Shown: positions 8,205 through 17,330, counted from the first letter of the stretch. The stretch is 64,000 bases of DNA from an uncultured bacterium (GCA_938028835.1 CALIMJ010000008.1:1-64000), one strand, 5' to 3'. Numbers and translations: made by a program. The notes: generated by a model not told the origin, from the letters alone.

Positions 8205-8755
8205 TGCAGAACCTCCACCGCCTTCCTGGCCCGGTCGCGAGCGGAACGGCGGCCATAGAGGCGGCCGCAGGCCGAGGTAAGGATCTCCAGGATTTCCTGA
8301 ACGAGATCATCCCTGACCTCTCCCTCTTCCACCACCACAATTTGCTTCCCGGCTGAGGCCAAGGCTGCTTCTACCATCTCAAACCCGAAGCGGGCCAGGC
8401 GATCTCTGTGCTCCACCACAATGCGGCTCACCTTTGTGTCCCTGAGAACCTTAAGCAGCTTCCTGCGCCTGCCGTTGAGCCCTGAGCCGATCTCCGTCAC
8501 TACCGTCCACTCCTCCAGGCCCTGCTCCCGGGCGAAGATCTGGAGCCGCTCTACCTGGCGCTCCAGATCGGCCTTCTGGTCCCTGGAAGCGACTCTGGCG
8601 TAGAGCACCGTTTTGCCCTTCGGGTAGACCTCCTCCACCAGAATGGTGCCAGTGGGAAGCTGGCGAGCTGGAACAGGGAGCTTCCCTGACCTGAACCACC
8701 GCCAGGCGGTGATGTAGCTGATGCCCTGGAGACGAGCCCAGTCTGAGAGTTTCAT
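8195..8755 (-). CDS. IS607-family serine recombinase TnpA
   Basis: This 186-residue protein joins a MerR-like DNA-binding domain (LSDWARLQGISYITAWRWF, residues 2-25) to a small serine-recombinase domain, the plan of IS607 transposases. Typical motifs are VLYARV, DLERQVERL, SGLNGRRRKLL and VVEHRDRLARFG. The position usually filled by the catalytic serine in YARVSS reads YARVAS here, leaving only the next serine, so activity is doubtful. The ATG at 8755 is the natural start. The longer frame before it contributes nothing recognisable. Confidence 0.85.
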   Translation of the reverse strand: MKLSDWARLQGISYITAWRWFRSGKLPVPARQLPTGTILVEEVYPKGKTVLYARVASRDQKADLERQVERLQIFAREQGLEEWTVVTEIGSGLNGRRRKLLKVLRDTKVSRIVVEHRDRLARFGFEMVEAALASAGKQIVVVEEGEVRDDLVQEILEILTSACGRLYGRRSARDRARKAVEVLQCG

Positions 8756-8835
8756 CAGTAATAAACAATGGGCAGCTGTCACCCCAGCGTGGGGGTAGTC
8801 CCCCAAGTCGGCTGAGCGGTCCGCGGGGTTACGGC

Positions 8836-10368
8836 TTAAGCCCCCAGGCCGGTGGGGTGGTACCTCTCCGGCAGGACGCTGCGCAGGAGAAATCCAGCGG
8901 GGTCCCGGAGCTCAGGCGGCAGGTTTCGCACGGCTTCGTGCAGGAGGTTGTGGCAGATGCGGTCCCCGCAGACCTGCTGGGCCTGGTCCAGCAGCTCCCG
9001 CAGCTGCTGTCGGTACTGGTCGAGCCGGCGGAGCACGGTGGCGTGGGAGACCGACACGCTGCCGTCGCGGGAGGCCGAGGGCTCGAACAGAGGGATCACC
9101 GGGAGCCGGTCCAGGAGCTGCTCGGCGAGCTCCAACCCCGCGGTCTGCTCGAACCCTTCGATGAAGTACCACGCCAGGGCGTAGAAGCTCTTGGCCAGGA
9201 GGCGCGAGGCTTCAGCGGGGTGCAGGTTCGCGGTGGGGTCTCCGCCGGAGGCGGAGACCGCGCTGATCTCCGCCGCCAGCCAGGCGCGCCGGTGTGGGTC
9301 CGAGAGGATCTCGCACAGGGCCGCCACCACCCGCGGGTCGAACTGCGTCCCTGCCTGACGCTGTAACTCCGCCAGGGCGTTCTCCCAGGTGGTGCCCCGG
9401 CGGTACGGTCGGTCCGCGGTCATGGCCTCGAAGGCGTCCGCCACCGCCACGATCCTGGACAGCAGCGGGATACGGTCGCCCGCGAGCTTAGAGGGGTAGC
9501 CCGTGCCATCGAACCACTCGTGGGCGTGGCGGACCGCCTCCACCACCTCCTCCGGCAGCCCTGCGGCCGCCAGGATCCGCGCACCGATCATGGAGTGCTG
9601 CTCCACCTCCCGGCGCTCGGCCTGTGACAGGTCTCCGGGCTTGAGCAGTACGGCGTCCCGCACGCCGATCTTGCCGATGTCGTGCAGCAGGGCCGCGGTG
9701 TCCAGGTGATCCAAGAGGTCCGGGTCCAGGCCTAGGCCCTGGCCTATGGCCCGGGCCAGCGCCTGGATACGGCGGGAGTGGCCTCCCGTGGGGTGGTCGC
9801 GGGCGTCCACCGCCTCCGCGAGGCTCACGATCATCCGGTCGCGGGTCATCCGCAGGGCCCGGTGGGCCTCCGCACGATCCAGGGTCACGCTTACCTGGCG
9901 GCTGAACGCCCCCAGCAGCGCCAGCAGGTCAGGGGGGAACTCCCGGGGCTTCGGGAAGTTCACGTACACCACCGCGCGCACGCTCCGGTCCCGCAGCAGG
10001 GGCAGGCCCACGAAGGCGCGGACCCCTGCGGCGACCAGCTCGTGCTTCACACCCGGGTCGCGGGCGCAGTCTGTCACGGCCACGGGTCCGAGTGCCCGGA
10101 GCAGGCGGGTCGTGATCCCGTCGCTGCGGATGGGCGCGTAGGGGCGGACCCTCAGGCTCCGGCCCACTGCGGCCCGCAGCTCCAAGGCCCTTTCGCGGGG
10201 GTGGTAGGCGTAGGCCACCGCGGAGTGCGCGACCATGACGCCGTACAGCCCGTCCGCAGCCCGCTGCAGGACCTCGTCGGGATCCAGGGCGTCGGTGACC
10301 CAGGCGGCCAGCTCCAGGAGCCGCAGGGCCAGAGAGCCGGATCCAAGGTTGGGTTCGGGATCCACCAT
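8836..10368 (-). CDS. GAF plus HD-GYP domain phosphodiesterase
   Basis: This 510-residue cytoplasmic protein has a GAF-type sensory domain at about residues 10-165 and an HD-GYP domain at about 175-345. Motifs include TAALLHDIGKIG, HAHEWFDGTGYP and ADRPYR. Canonical HD-GYP proteins degrade cyclic di-GMP. Here the HHE motif reads AHE, so one metal ligand may be altered. A C-terminal region of about 140 residues, rich in leucine and acidic residues, has no clear family. No GGDEF protein is in the window. It lies 59 bases downstream of yceI on the same strand and could be read with it. Confidence 0.85.
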   Translation of the reverse strand: MVDPEPNLGSGSLALRLLELAAWVTDALDPDEVLQRAADGLYGVMVAHSAVAYAYHPRERALELRAAVGRSLRVRPYAPIRSDGITTRLLRALGPVAVTDCARDPGVKHELVAAGVRAFVGLPLLRDRSVRAVVYVNFPKPREFPPDLLALLGAFSRQVSVTLDRAEAHRALRMTRDRMIVSLAEAVDARDHPTGGHSRRIQALARAIGQGLGLDPDLLDHLDTAALLHDIGKIGVRDAVLLKPGDLSQAERREVEQHSMIGARILAAAGLPEEVVEAVRHAHEWFDGTGYPSKLAGDRIPLLSRIVAVADAFEAMTADRPYRRGTTWENALAELQRQAGTQFDPRVVAALCEILSDPHRRAWLAAEISAVSASGGDPTANLHPAEASRLLAKSFYALAWYFIEGFEQTAGLELAEQLLDRLPVIPLFEPSASRDGSVSVSHATVLRRLDQYRQQLRELLDQAQQVCGDRICHNLLHEAVRNLPPELRDPAGFLLRSVLPERYHPTGLGA

Positions 10369-10427
10369 CGCCGACGGGACCCGAGCAAGAAATGTGCCCC
10401 GGTCCCGCCGGCAGAGGCGGCCTATGG

Positions 10428-10970
10428 TTAAGCGGCGGTGCGCTCACCCGCGGCCTGGACCGCCTCCACCTCCAGGTGGAACCGGACCTCCTCGCCCACC
10501 AGCAGGGCGCCGAAGTCCAGGATCTGGTTCCAGGTGAGGCCCCAGTCCTTGCGGTTCAGCTTCCCCGTGGCCGTGGCCGCGGCCCTGCGCATACCCCACG
10601 GGTCCGTGACGGGGTCGGTAGTCTCCACCTCGAACCGGATCGGACGGGTCACGCCCCGGATGGTCAGTTCGCCCTCGACGGAGTAGCGGTTAGCCCCCAG
10701 GGGCTTCACGCGGGTGCTGCGGAAGGTGATCTGCGGGTGGTTGTCGGCGTCCACGAAGTCCGCGGAGCGCAGGTGGGCGTCCCGCTGGGGCTCACCGGTG
10801 TCGATGCTGGCGGCGTCCAGGGTCGCCTCCAGGGCCACCAGCCGGGCGTCCTCGGTGGCCTGTATGGTCCCCGAAACGCCCTTGAACCGCCCCTTGACGG
10901 TCGAGATCCCCATGTGGCGGACGGCGAACTCCACGGTGGTGTGGGCGGGATCGATGGTCCACTCCGGCAC
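10428..10970 (-). CDS. YceI-family lipid-binding protein
   Basis: This 180-residue protein is a full-length YceI domain, a beta-barrel lipocalin-like fold that binds polyisoprenoid-type lipids. Typical stretches are WTIDPAHTTVEFAVRHMG, VKGRFKGVSG, LRSADFVDADNHPQITF and TWNQILDFGALLVGEEV. There is no signal peptide, so it should be cytoplasmic, as in many non-proteobacterial relatives. GGGAGG precedes the GTG start. A strong promoter, TTGACA-N17-TAGAAT, lies upstream and overlaps an inverted repeat next to the divergent HxlR regulator, which probably represses it. Confidence 0.9.
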   Translation of the reverse strand: MPEWTIDPAHTTVEFAVRHMGISTVKGRFKGVSGTIQATEDARLVALEATLDAASIDTGEPQRDAHLRSADFVDADNHPQITFRSTRVKPLGANRYSVEGELTIRGVTRPIRFEVETTDPVTDPWGMRRAAATATGKLNRKDWGLTWNQILDFGALLVGEEVRFHLEVEAVQAAGERTAA

Positions 10971-11023
10971 GGTAGGGCGCCTCCCTGCCTATGATTAATA
11001 AGTATCTTCTGATTCGGTAGCGA

Positions 11024-11052
11024 ATTCTAGTGAAGGCGCTTCCAGTTGTCAA
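11024..11052 (-). promoter_or_regulatory. Sigma-A type promoter of yceI
   Basis: On the minus strand TTGACA (plus 11047-11052) and TAGAAT (plus 11024-11029) are separated by exactly 17 bases. This is among the best matches to the vegetative promoter in the window. One arm of the operator palindrome lies in the spacer. Confidence 0.75.
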
Positions 11053-11071
11053 GGGACTTCCAAACTGGAAG
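11039..11071. promoter_or_regulatory. Palindromic operator between yceI and the HxlR gene
   Basis: CTTCCAGTT (11039-11047) and AACTGGAAG (11063-11071) form a perfect nine-base inverted repeat with a 15-base gap. It spans the -35 region of the yceI promoter and lies just upstream of the HxlR-type gene. Binding there could block yceI and also a weaker plus-strand promoter (TTGTCA-N17-AAGAAT), allowing self-regulation. Confidence 0.65.
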
Positions 11072-11093
11072 AATGGTCCTGAGGGAGTTGGCC

Positions 11094-11435
11094 GTGGACC
11101 ACGGCGTCGAGCCGGTCTGTCCGAAGTTCCACCGCGCCATCGAGCTCATCGGGAAGCGGTGGACCGGTGCCATCCTGCGGGCGCTGATGGACGGTCCGCG
11201 CCGCTTCAGCGAGTTGCTGGAGGCGGTCCCGGGGCTGCACGATCGGCTGCTGTCCGAGCGGCTGCGGGAGCTGGAATCCGAAGGTCTGGTGGAGCGTCGG
11301 GTTTACCCCGAGGTCCCTGTGCGCATCGAGTACCTCCTGACGGAGAAGGGCCGGGACCTGGAGAGGGTGATCGCGGAGGTCCAGCGGTGGGCGGACCGGT
11401 GGATGCCCGCTCAGGCCCCACACAGCCGGCGCTGA
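11094..11435 (+). CDS. HxlR-family transcriptional regulator
   Basis: This 113-residue winged-helix protein has the HxlR signature: an N-terminal cysteine (EPVCPKF), ELIGKRWTGAILRAL, RRFSELLEAVPGLHDRLLSERLRELE and GLVERRVYPEVPVRIEYLLTEKG. Such proteins act as dimers, and some sense electrophiles or oxidants through the first cysteine. I chose the GTG at 11094 because GAGGGAG lies six bases upstream. The ATG at 11073 has a ribosome site that is too close. The divergent yceI gene and the shared operator make yceI the likely target. Confidence 0.85.
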   Translation: MDHGVEPVCPKFHRAIELIGKRWTGAILRALMDGPRRFSELLEAVPGLHDRLLSERLRELESEGLVERRVYPEVPVRIEYLLTEKGRDLERVIAEVQRWADRWMPAQAPHSRR

Positions 11436-11455
11436 CCTCCGCGCGGCCGGCTAAG

Positions 11456-11485
11456 TTGCCCGGACCCGTCGCCCCCTGGTAGAAT
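11456..11485 (+). promoter_or_regulatory. Promoter of the rplU-rpmA operon
   Basis: TTGCCC (11456-11461) and TAGAAT (11480-11485) are separated by 18 bases. The transcript would begin about 25 bases before the L21 start, leaving room only for the ribosome site GGAGGTGGAG and no long regulatory leader. Confidence 0.5.
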
Positions 11486-11515
11486 CCCCTGGGTCCGTGC
11501 ACCGGAGGTGGAGTC

Positions 11516-11830
11516 GTGTACGCGGTCGTGGAGACCGGCGGCAAGCAGCTGCGCGTGTCGGAGGGCCAGACGGTGCGCGTGGAGCGCATCCCCGGAGAAC
11601 CCGGGCAGGAGGTGGTCCTGGACCGGGTGCTGCTGGTATCCGGGGAGCAGACCCTGGTGGGAACTCCCTGGGTCCCCGGGGCCCGGGTGGTGGCCCGCAT
11701 CGTGCAGCAGGGTAAAGGCCGCAAGGTGGTGGTGTTCAAGTACAAGCCGAAGGTGCGCTACCGGCGCAAGCGCGGCCACCGGCAGCCGTTTACCGCGCTG
11801 CGGATCGAGCGCATCGAGCTACCGGCGTAA
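11516..11830 (+). CDS. rplU: Ribosomal protein L21
   Basis: This 104-residue protein matches bacterial L21 over its full length, with MYAVVETGGKQLRVSEGQ at the start and KYKPKVRYRRKRGHRQ in the RNA-binding C-terminal part. It binds 23S rRNA in the large subunit. The GTG at 11516 follows GGAGGTGGAG. The rplU-rpmA-obg order is conserved across bacteria. Confidence 0.97.
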   Translation: MYAVVETGGKQLRVSEGQTVRVERIPGEPGQEVVLDRVLLVSGEQTLVGTPWVPGARVVARIVQQGKGRKVVVFKYKPKVRYRRKRGHRQPFTALRIERIELPA

Positions 11831-11842
11831 CGGGAGGGCTGT

Positions 11843-12103
11843 ATGGCGCAGAAAAAGGGCGGAGGCAGCACGCGGAACGGGCGTGACAGCCGCGGGCAGC
11901 GTCTGGGCGTCAAGCGCTTCGCCGGCCAGTGGGTGCGGGCCGGAAGCATCCTCGTGCGCCAGCGCGGTACCCGGATCTACCCCGGCCGCAACGTGGGAAT
12001 CGGCTCCGACGACACCCTGTTCGCGCTGGTGGACGGGGTGGTTTCGTTCGAGCGGCGGGGTCGGTCGGGCCGGCAGGTGAGCGTGATCCCGGTCGGCGCG
12101 TGA
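11843..12103 (+). CDS. rpmA: Ribosomal protein L27
   Basis: This 86-residue protein is L27, whose N-terminal tail reaches the peptidyl-transferase centre. [16 protein letters not shown] at the start lacks the cleavable extension seen in many Bacillota, so no protease processing is needed. [12 protein letters not shown]-like and SVIPV segments complete the barrel. It follows rplU by 12 bases and has GGGAGG upstream. Confidence 0.97.
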   Translation: MAQKKGGGSTRNGRDSRGQRLGVKRFAGQWVRAGSILVRQRGTRIYPGRNVGIGSDDTLFALVDGVVSFERRGRSGRQVSVIPVGA

Positions 12104-12119
12104 GCCCTCGGGGAGGTGA

Positions 12120-13247
<1,128 letters not shown>

Positions 13248-13249
13248 GC

Positions 13250-13876
13250 ATGAGCCGCATCGGCATCATGGGCGGCACCTTCGACCCCATCCACCTGGGG
13301 CACCTGGTCACCGCGGAGGAGGCACGCTGGCAGCTCGGCCTGGACCGCGTCATCTTCGTGCCCAACCGCCACCCGCCCCATAAGGACCCGGGAGAGGTCA
13401 CGGACCCCGAGCACCGGTTCCGGATGACGTTCCTGGCGACCGCCACGAACCCCTACTTTGACGTGTCCCGGGAGGAGATCGACCGGCCCGGCCCCAGCTA
13501 CACCGTGGACACTCTCCGGGTGTTCCGGGCACGGTTTGCAGGGGTCCAGCTCTTCTACATCACGGGGGCGGACGCCATCCACCAGATCCTCCGGGGCGAG
13601 TGGCACCGCACCGAGGAGCTGCTGCGGCTGTGCGAGTTCATCGCCGCGAGCCGGCCCGGCTACGCCCTGAACCATGAGGACTGGCAGAACAGCCGCATCG
13701 GGCGGGAGTACCGGCACCGCATCCACGTCCTGGAGATCCCCGCCCTGGCCATCTCCTCCACGGAGATCCGCTGGCGGGTGCGGAACGGGAAGCCCATCCG
13801 GTACCTGGTGCCGGAGGCGGTGGAGCAGTACATCGTCAAGCACAACCTCTACCGGGAGGGAGAGGGCACGGCCTGA
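13250..13876 (+). CDS. nadD: Nicotinate-mononucleotide adenylyltransferase
   Basis: This 208-residue enzyme makes deamido-NAD from nicotinate mononucleotide and ATP. The nucleotidyltransferase motif GGTFDPIHLGHL and the C-terminal ISSTEIR are intact. The start ATG follows the obg stop by two bases, and rsfS follows closely, giving the common obg-nadD-rsfS cluster. A nicotinamidase elsewhere in the window could feed nicotinate into the same pathway. Confidence 0.95.
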   Translation: MSRIGIMGGTFDPIHLGHLVTAEEARWQLGLDRVIFVPNRHPPHKDPGEVTDPEHRFRMTFLATATNPYFDVSREEIDRPGPSYTVDTLRVFRARFAGVQLFYITGADAIHQILRGEWHRTEELLRLCEFIAASRPGYALNHEDWQNSRIGREYRHRIHVLEIPALAISSTEIRWRVRNGKPIRYLVPEAVEQYIVKHNLYREGEGTA

Positions 13877-13879
13877 GCG

Positions 13880-14245
13880 ATGCGCGGCTACGACAAGGCC
13901 CTGGTGGCGGCGCGCGCGGCGGAGGAGAAGCGGGCCGGGGACGTGGTGGTCCTGGACCTGCGGGAGTACACCCTGGTGGCGGACTATTTCGTGATCGCCA
14001 CGGGCGAGAGCGTGGTCCAGCTCCGGGCCATCGCGGAAGGGGTCGAGGAGGCCATGGAAGCCGCGGGCGCGCGTCTGCTGGGTCGCGAGGGGACTCCCCA
14101 GAGCCGTTGGGTGCTCATGGACTACGGCGACGTGGTGGTGCACCTGCTGGGGCCCGAGGAGCGGGCCTACTACCGGCTGGAGCGGCTGTGGGGCCCGGAC
14201 CGGGCCCAGACCCAGACACCGCGGCGCGTCCGTAGCCGGCCCTGA
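13880..14245 (+). CDS. rsfS: Ribosomal silencing factor RsfS
   Basis: This 121-residue protein is RsfS/Iojap, which binds L14 and blocks joining of the ribosomal subunits in starvation. The family core VVVLDLREYTLVADYFVIATG and WVLMDYGDVVVHL is present. The C-terminal tail of about 15 residues is arginine-rich. It is three bases downstream of nadD. Confidence 0.95.
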   Translation: MRGYDKALVAARAAEEKRAGDVVVLDLREYTLVADYFVIATGESVVQLRAIAEGVEEAMEAAGARLLGREGTPQSRWVLMDYGDVVVHLLGPEERAYYRLERLWGPDRAQTQTPRRVRSRP

Positions 14246-14264
14246 AGCGGACAGGGGGCAGGCG

Positions 14265-15149
14265 GTGCGGGTGGAGTTCCGACCGGCCACCGCGGAGGAC
14301 ACCGACCGGCTGGTGCAGCTGTACGAGCCCGTGCACGGCGGTGGCTACTCCGCCTGCTTCGACAAGTACGGCTCCATCGGCCCCCAGGACTTCTGGTGGG
14401 TGCAGTCCGAGAAGGAAGTCCACCTCATGCTGGTGAACGGTCGGCCCGCGGGCTTCGTGGTCCTGGGCAGCGAGGGCCGCCGGGTGCTGGTGGAGGAGCT
14501 GGTCGGCCACCCCGCGGGCGTGACGGTGCGCACGGGCCCCCTAGACCCCACCGACGGGGCATTGCTGCGGCGGGTGTGGCAGTTCCTCCTGGAGCGCCAC
14601 CGGGCCGCGCGCCAGGAGTCCGTGTTGCTGCGGACCCACGAGGCCAACCCCCTGGCCCTGGCCCTGGTCCGGCAGCAGAGCTTCACCCTCGTCAACACGT
14701 TGCGCACCGTGGTGCGGCGCGAGCGGTTGAAGCCGGTCGAACCGCCTGAGGGCTACACCGTCCGCCGCGCGGAAGGCCGCGACGCGGCGGAGATCGCCCG
14801 CCTGCACCACGAGGCCTACGGCGAGCGGATCCCGGAGGCGGAGGTGGCCCAGCGGACCGGAAGGCCCCACACCCGGACGTTCGTGTGCGAGCGAGCGGGT
14901 GTACAGGTGGGTTACGCGCACGCGGCGAACCGGGGCGGGATCGGGGACCTGTGGGTGGCGGTGCGCGAGAACCACCGGCGGCGCGGGGTGGGCACGGCCC
15001 TCGCTTCCGCGGCGGTGGCGTTCCTGCACACCAAAGAGCAGCCCGCGCGCCTGAACCACTGGGGGCTGGACGTGCCCGCGGCGGCCCTGCTGCGGCGGCT
15101 GGGCTTCGTCACGGAGCGGGTGCACCTGTACTTCGAGCGGGCCATCTGA
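14265..15149 (+). CDS. Tandem GNAT-fold acetyltransferase
   Basis: This 294-residue protein has two GNAT-like halves. The N-terminal half (residues 1-150) is degenerate. The C-terminal half (about 165-294) carries the acetyl-CoA loop as RENHRRRGVGTALASAAV after a beta strand GDLWVAV. The acyl acceptor is unknown. GTG at 14265 follows AGGGGG. It lies 19 bases after rsfS and may be part of that operon, though this gene is not a regular member of it. Confidence 0.75.
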   Translation: MRVEFRPATAEDTDRLVQLYEPVHGGGYSACFDKYGSIGPQDFWWVQSEKEVHLMLVNGRPAGFVVLGSEGRRVLVEELVGHPAGVTVRTGPLDPTDGALLRRVWQFLLERHRAARQESVLLRTHEANPLALALVRQQSFTLVNTLRTVVRRERLKPVEPPEGYTVRRAEGRDAAEIARLHHEAYGERIPEAEVAQRTGRPHTRTFVCERAGVQVGYAHAANRGGIGDLWVAVRENHRRRGVGTALASAAVAFLHTKEQPARLNHWGLDVPAAALLRRLGFVTERVHLYFERAI

Positions 15150-15156
15150 GGGGGAG

Positions 15157-15865
15157 GATTCCCTTTCACCCCCGCGAACTGTTTCCAGGCAGGACCCCAC
15201 CGTTCCCGGTCTGCTGTACGAGCGGCTCAAGGAGGAGTTCCCGGAGCGGGAACAGAGGCTGGTCCACGAGGTGGAGATGGTCTCCGGCGCTCAGGTCCTG
15301 CAGCAAACGGTCCGTGTGCACGACGCGGTTTTGTTCTTCGATCGGGGACGGAGGATGTTCGTCCAGCTAGGTCCTCAGCTGCTGGCGGTCCACGTGTTGC
15401 AGCCTTACCCCACGTGGCAGGAGTTCCGCCCGCGGATCCAGGGCCCACTAGTCGGTCTCGTGGATTTGGCTGCAGGAAGGGCGTGAGTTGCAGTTCGAAC
15501 GGATCGGGCTTCGCTACCTCAATCGGATTGAGGTTCCCGGGTCCGGGGACGCTCTGTCGCGAGCCCATCACGATTTGCGGATCTACCCGTTCCTGGACCG
15601 TGGTTTTCCAGAGTCCGTCCACGCTTTTGACGTTTCCTGCCAGTTCTCGTACGCGGGTGGTCGGGACCTTTGCCGACTTCGACTGATGTCGGAACCGGGC
15701 GGGCCGGCCCTCCAGCTGGATATGGACTATTTCCTCGCGGCACCGCAGCTGTTTTCCACCTCGGATGCTCTGGGGTGGGTTGATACTGCGCACGGCCGTG
15801 TGGAGGGGCTGTTCGAGGCAAGGATGACCGACGAACTCCGGGTTCTGTTCGAGCCGACCCCATGA
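15157..15865 (+). pseudogene. TIGR04255-type protein, frameshifted
   Basis: Three reading frames together give one protein of the TIGR04255 family, whose function is unknown. The first scrap is FPFTPA. After an indel between about 15170 and 15195 comes DPTVPGLLYERLKEEFP, later MFVQLGPQLLAVHVLQPYP and WQEFRPRIQ. A second indel lies between about 15445 and 15465. The last frame gives LQFERIGLRYLNRIEVP and runs to the normal end. The usual start is missing, since the sequence abuts the GNAT stop. The 3-prime end still overlaps the next gene (ATGA). Decay is likely, but sequencing error cannot be excluded. Confidence 0.7.
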
Positions 15866-16698
15866 GCGTTGTTCGTGAGCAGCTGGGGGGCACCGATGAA
15901 GGGCGGGCCGCAGGCGGCCCTGTGGGAGACCCGGTTGTGCCGCGTGGGCGGGAGTCTCTAGTGCCGCCGTGGGTGCGGGGGACGGGCGCATTGAGTCTGG
16001 CGACGCGGCCGGGCGGGGCGCTCGAGCGTTACTCTGCCACCCACGCGCTTTTCGAGGAGGTTGAGGAACTGTTGGGGGAGTGGCAGGTCTCGGGGATCCG
16101 TGTGGCTGACGCCTCGGCTCTCTGGGGGTACCTGCTGCGCCACCCCGGGCTGGTCTCCGTGGTGCGGGACATGCTGCGTGAGGCGCGGGCGCGGTTTCCG
16201 GAAGCCCGCGCGGCGGTCTGCCTGGATCGCGACCCAGAGGGGTCGGACGACGAATATGTCAGCATACGCCTCAGGTTCCCTGCGTATCCGGAAGACTGCC
16301 TGGAAAAGATCCGCAAACTGGAGGAGCGTTTCCTGGCGCAACTGCGATCGGGAGGGGGCTGGGTGGTTCTCACCACCGACTTCGGGCCGGTTGACGGAAG
16401 GATGGTGTTTGACTGGCGCGAGTTTGTAGCTTTGGGGAAGTGGTTGGCGGGGACGGGTCTGGGGTCGGTTCCGGGGGTTTCCGCCGAGGCGACTCAGAGA
16501 ACGGTGGTGGGCAGGGTGTACTACGCCGCCTTCGGCTACCTGATGGACCGTGCCGCGGCTCGGGGATACAAACCGAGGCGGACAGCTGAAGACCACCGAG
16601 CGCTCAGGGAGTCCTTGCGAGGTCAAGGCCGCGAGCAGCTGGCGGCCAATCTCGACCGCCTTCGGCAGTGGCGCAACAGCTGCGACTACGAAGGGTGA
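15862..16698 (+). CDS. Unknown protein with C-terminal HEPN-like domain
   Basis: I do not recognise this 278-residue protein as a named family. Residues 1-55 are low in complexity. Residues 60-190 form an alpha/beta region with LLRHPGLVSVV and ARFPEARAAVCLDRDPEGSDD. The last 70 residues look like a HEPN helical bundle: RTVVGRVYYAAFGYLMDRA followed by LDRLRQWRNSCDYEG. The RN-DY end resembles HEPN proteins, but the catalytic histidine is absent. The start overlaps the upstream TIGR04255-type gene, so the two formed a coupled cassette. A toxin, defence or regulatory role is conjecture. Confidence 0.6.
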   Translation: MSVVREQLGGTDEGRAAGGPVGDPVVPRGRESLVPPWVRGTGALSLATRPGGALERYSATHALFEEVEELLGEWQVSGIRVADASALWGYLLRHPGLVSVVRDMLREARARFPEARAAVCLDRDPEGSDDEYVSIRLRFPAYPEDCLEKIRKLEERFLAQLRSGGGWVVLTTDFGPVDGRMVFDWREFVALGKWLAGTGLGSVPGVSAEATQRTVVGRVYYAAFGYLMDRAAARGYKPRRTAEDHRALRESLRGQGREQLAANLDRLRQWRNSCDYEG

Positions 16699-16925
16699 GT
16701 CGCAAACCTGCCCGAGCTAGTGCAAAACGCGCTCCATCTGGCAGACGAAGTCACGCGTGGACTTCCCTGAGGCTCCCGTCAGGCTCCGGTCGCCCCGACC
16801 CCTTGGCCAGGTGGCGCGGCAGCTCCGCACCAGCGGCAGGCTCCTTCCCCGGTGACCTCGATCCCCTCTCGACTTCGGGCGGCCGGTAGGCTCCCGGAGC
16901 GCTGGCCCGCGGGCGGAGCCGGTGC
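16699..16925. other. Intergenic stretch without visible gene
   Basis: About 230 bases separate the HEPN-like gene and the heptad-repeat gene. I see no coding frame with a ribosome site and no strong terminator. At its end TAGGAT (16926-16931) is placed six bases before the next start. Confidence 0.4.
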
Positions 16926-16937
16926 TAGGATTGGGCC

Positions 16938-17252
16938 GTGGGGTCGGGAGAGCTTGTGGCCATCCTCGTTACGATCGTCCTGGCCGTCATGGCCGGGACG
17001 TTCTACAACAACCGCCGGATCGACGACGTCCACCGGCGCCTGGACGACCTCCGTCAGGATATGAACGCTCGGTTCGCGCAGGTGGACGCCCGGCTCGCCC
17101 AGGTGGACGCTCGGTTCGCGCAGGTGGACGCCCGATTCGGTCAGGTGGACGCCCGGATCGCTCAGGTGGAGGCGCGCCTGGGCGAACTGCGGGACGAGCT
17201 GCGGGAAGTACGGGGGATGCTCCAGGAAGCCCTCAGGGCGCGTACGGGCTGA
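16938..17252 (+). CDS. Membrane-anchored heptad-repeat coiled-coil protein
   Basis: This 104-residue protein has an N-terminal membrane helix (ELVAILVTIVLAVMAGTFY) and then a coiled coil built on an almost exact seven-residue repeat, AR(F/L)AQVD, from about residues 43 to 83. The DNA shows matching 21-base tandem units. It resembles the small phage or bacterial coiled-coil proteins annotated as DUF1640-like or apolipoprotein-like, without known function. TAGGAT sits six bases before the GTG and there is no ribosome site, which suggests a leaderless message. Confidence 0.7.
   Translation: MGSGELVAILVTIVLAVMAGTFYNNRRIDDVHRRLDDLRQDMNARFAQVDARLAQVDARFAQVDARFGQVDARIAQVEARLGELRDELREVRGMLQEALRARTG
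17067..17171 (+). repeat. Five tandem 21-base units inside the coiled-coil gene
   Basis: Units of the type GCYCGGNTCGCNCAGGTGGAC run head to tail in frame and encode the seven-residue motif ARFAQVD. Units one and three are identical. Copy number could vary between strains by slippage or recombination while keeping the coiled-coil register. Confidence 0.8.
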
Positions 17253-17330
17253 CCGGCGCTCGACCTCTCCTCTGAAAGCACCAGGCCCCTTCCTCCTCCC
17301 GCCACGCTTTTGAGCGTAGCCCCGTCCGCG

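Larger units (their letters stand above)
7563..8805 (-). mobile_element. IS607-type insertion element, degenerate
   Basis: The tnpA-tnpB order on the minus strand identifies the element. Outside tnpA lies a hairpin, TGGGGG-TAGT-CCCCCA (8790-8805), possibly part of the element end. Outside tnpB, at about 7527-7546, is another hairpin, CGGGCC-N8-GGCCCG. IS607 elements lack terminal inverted repeats and target duplications, so the exact ends cannot be read. The limits given cover the genes and the tnpA-side hairpin. Confidence 0.65.

Noticed and set aside
11497-11715. A 72-residue plus-strand frame
   Set aside because: Shadow of rplU in another frame.
17067-17171. Tandem 21-base units as a possible CRISPR array
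   Set aside because: There are no spacers; the units are contiguous and encode a coiled coil.
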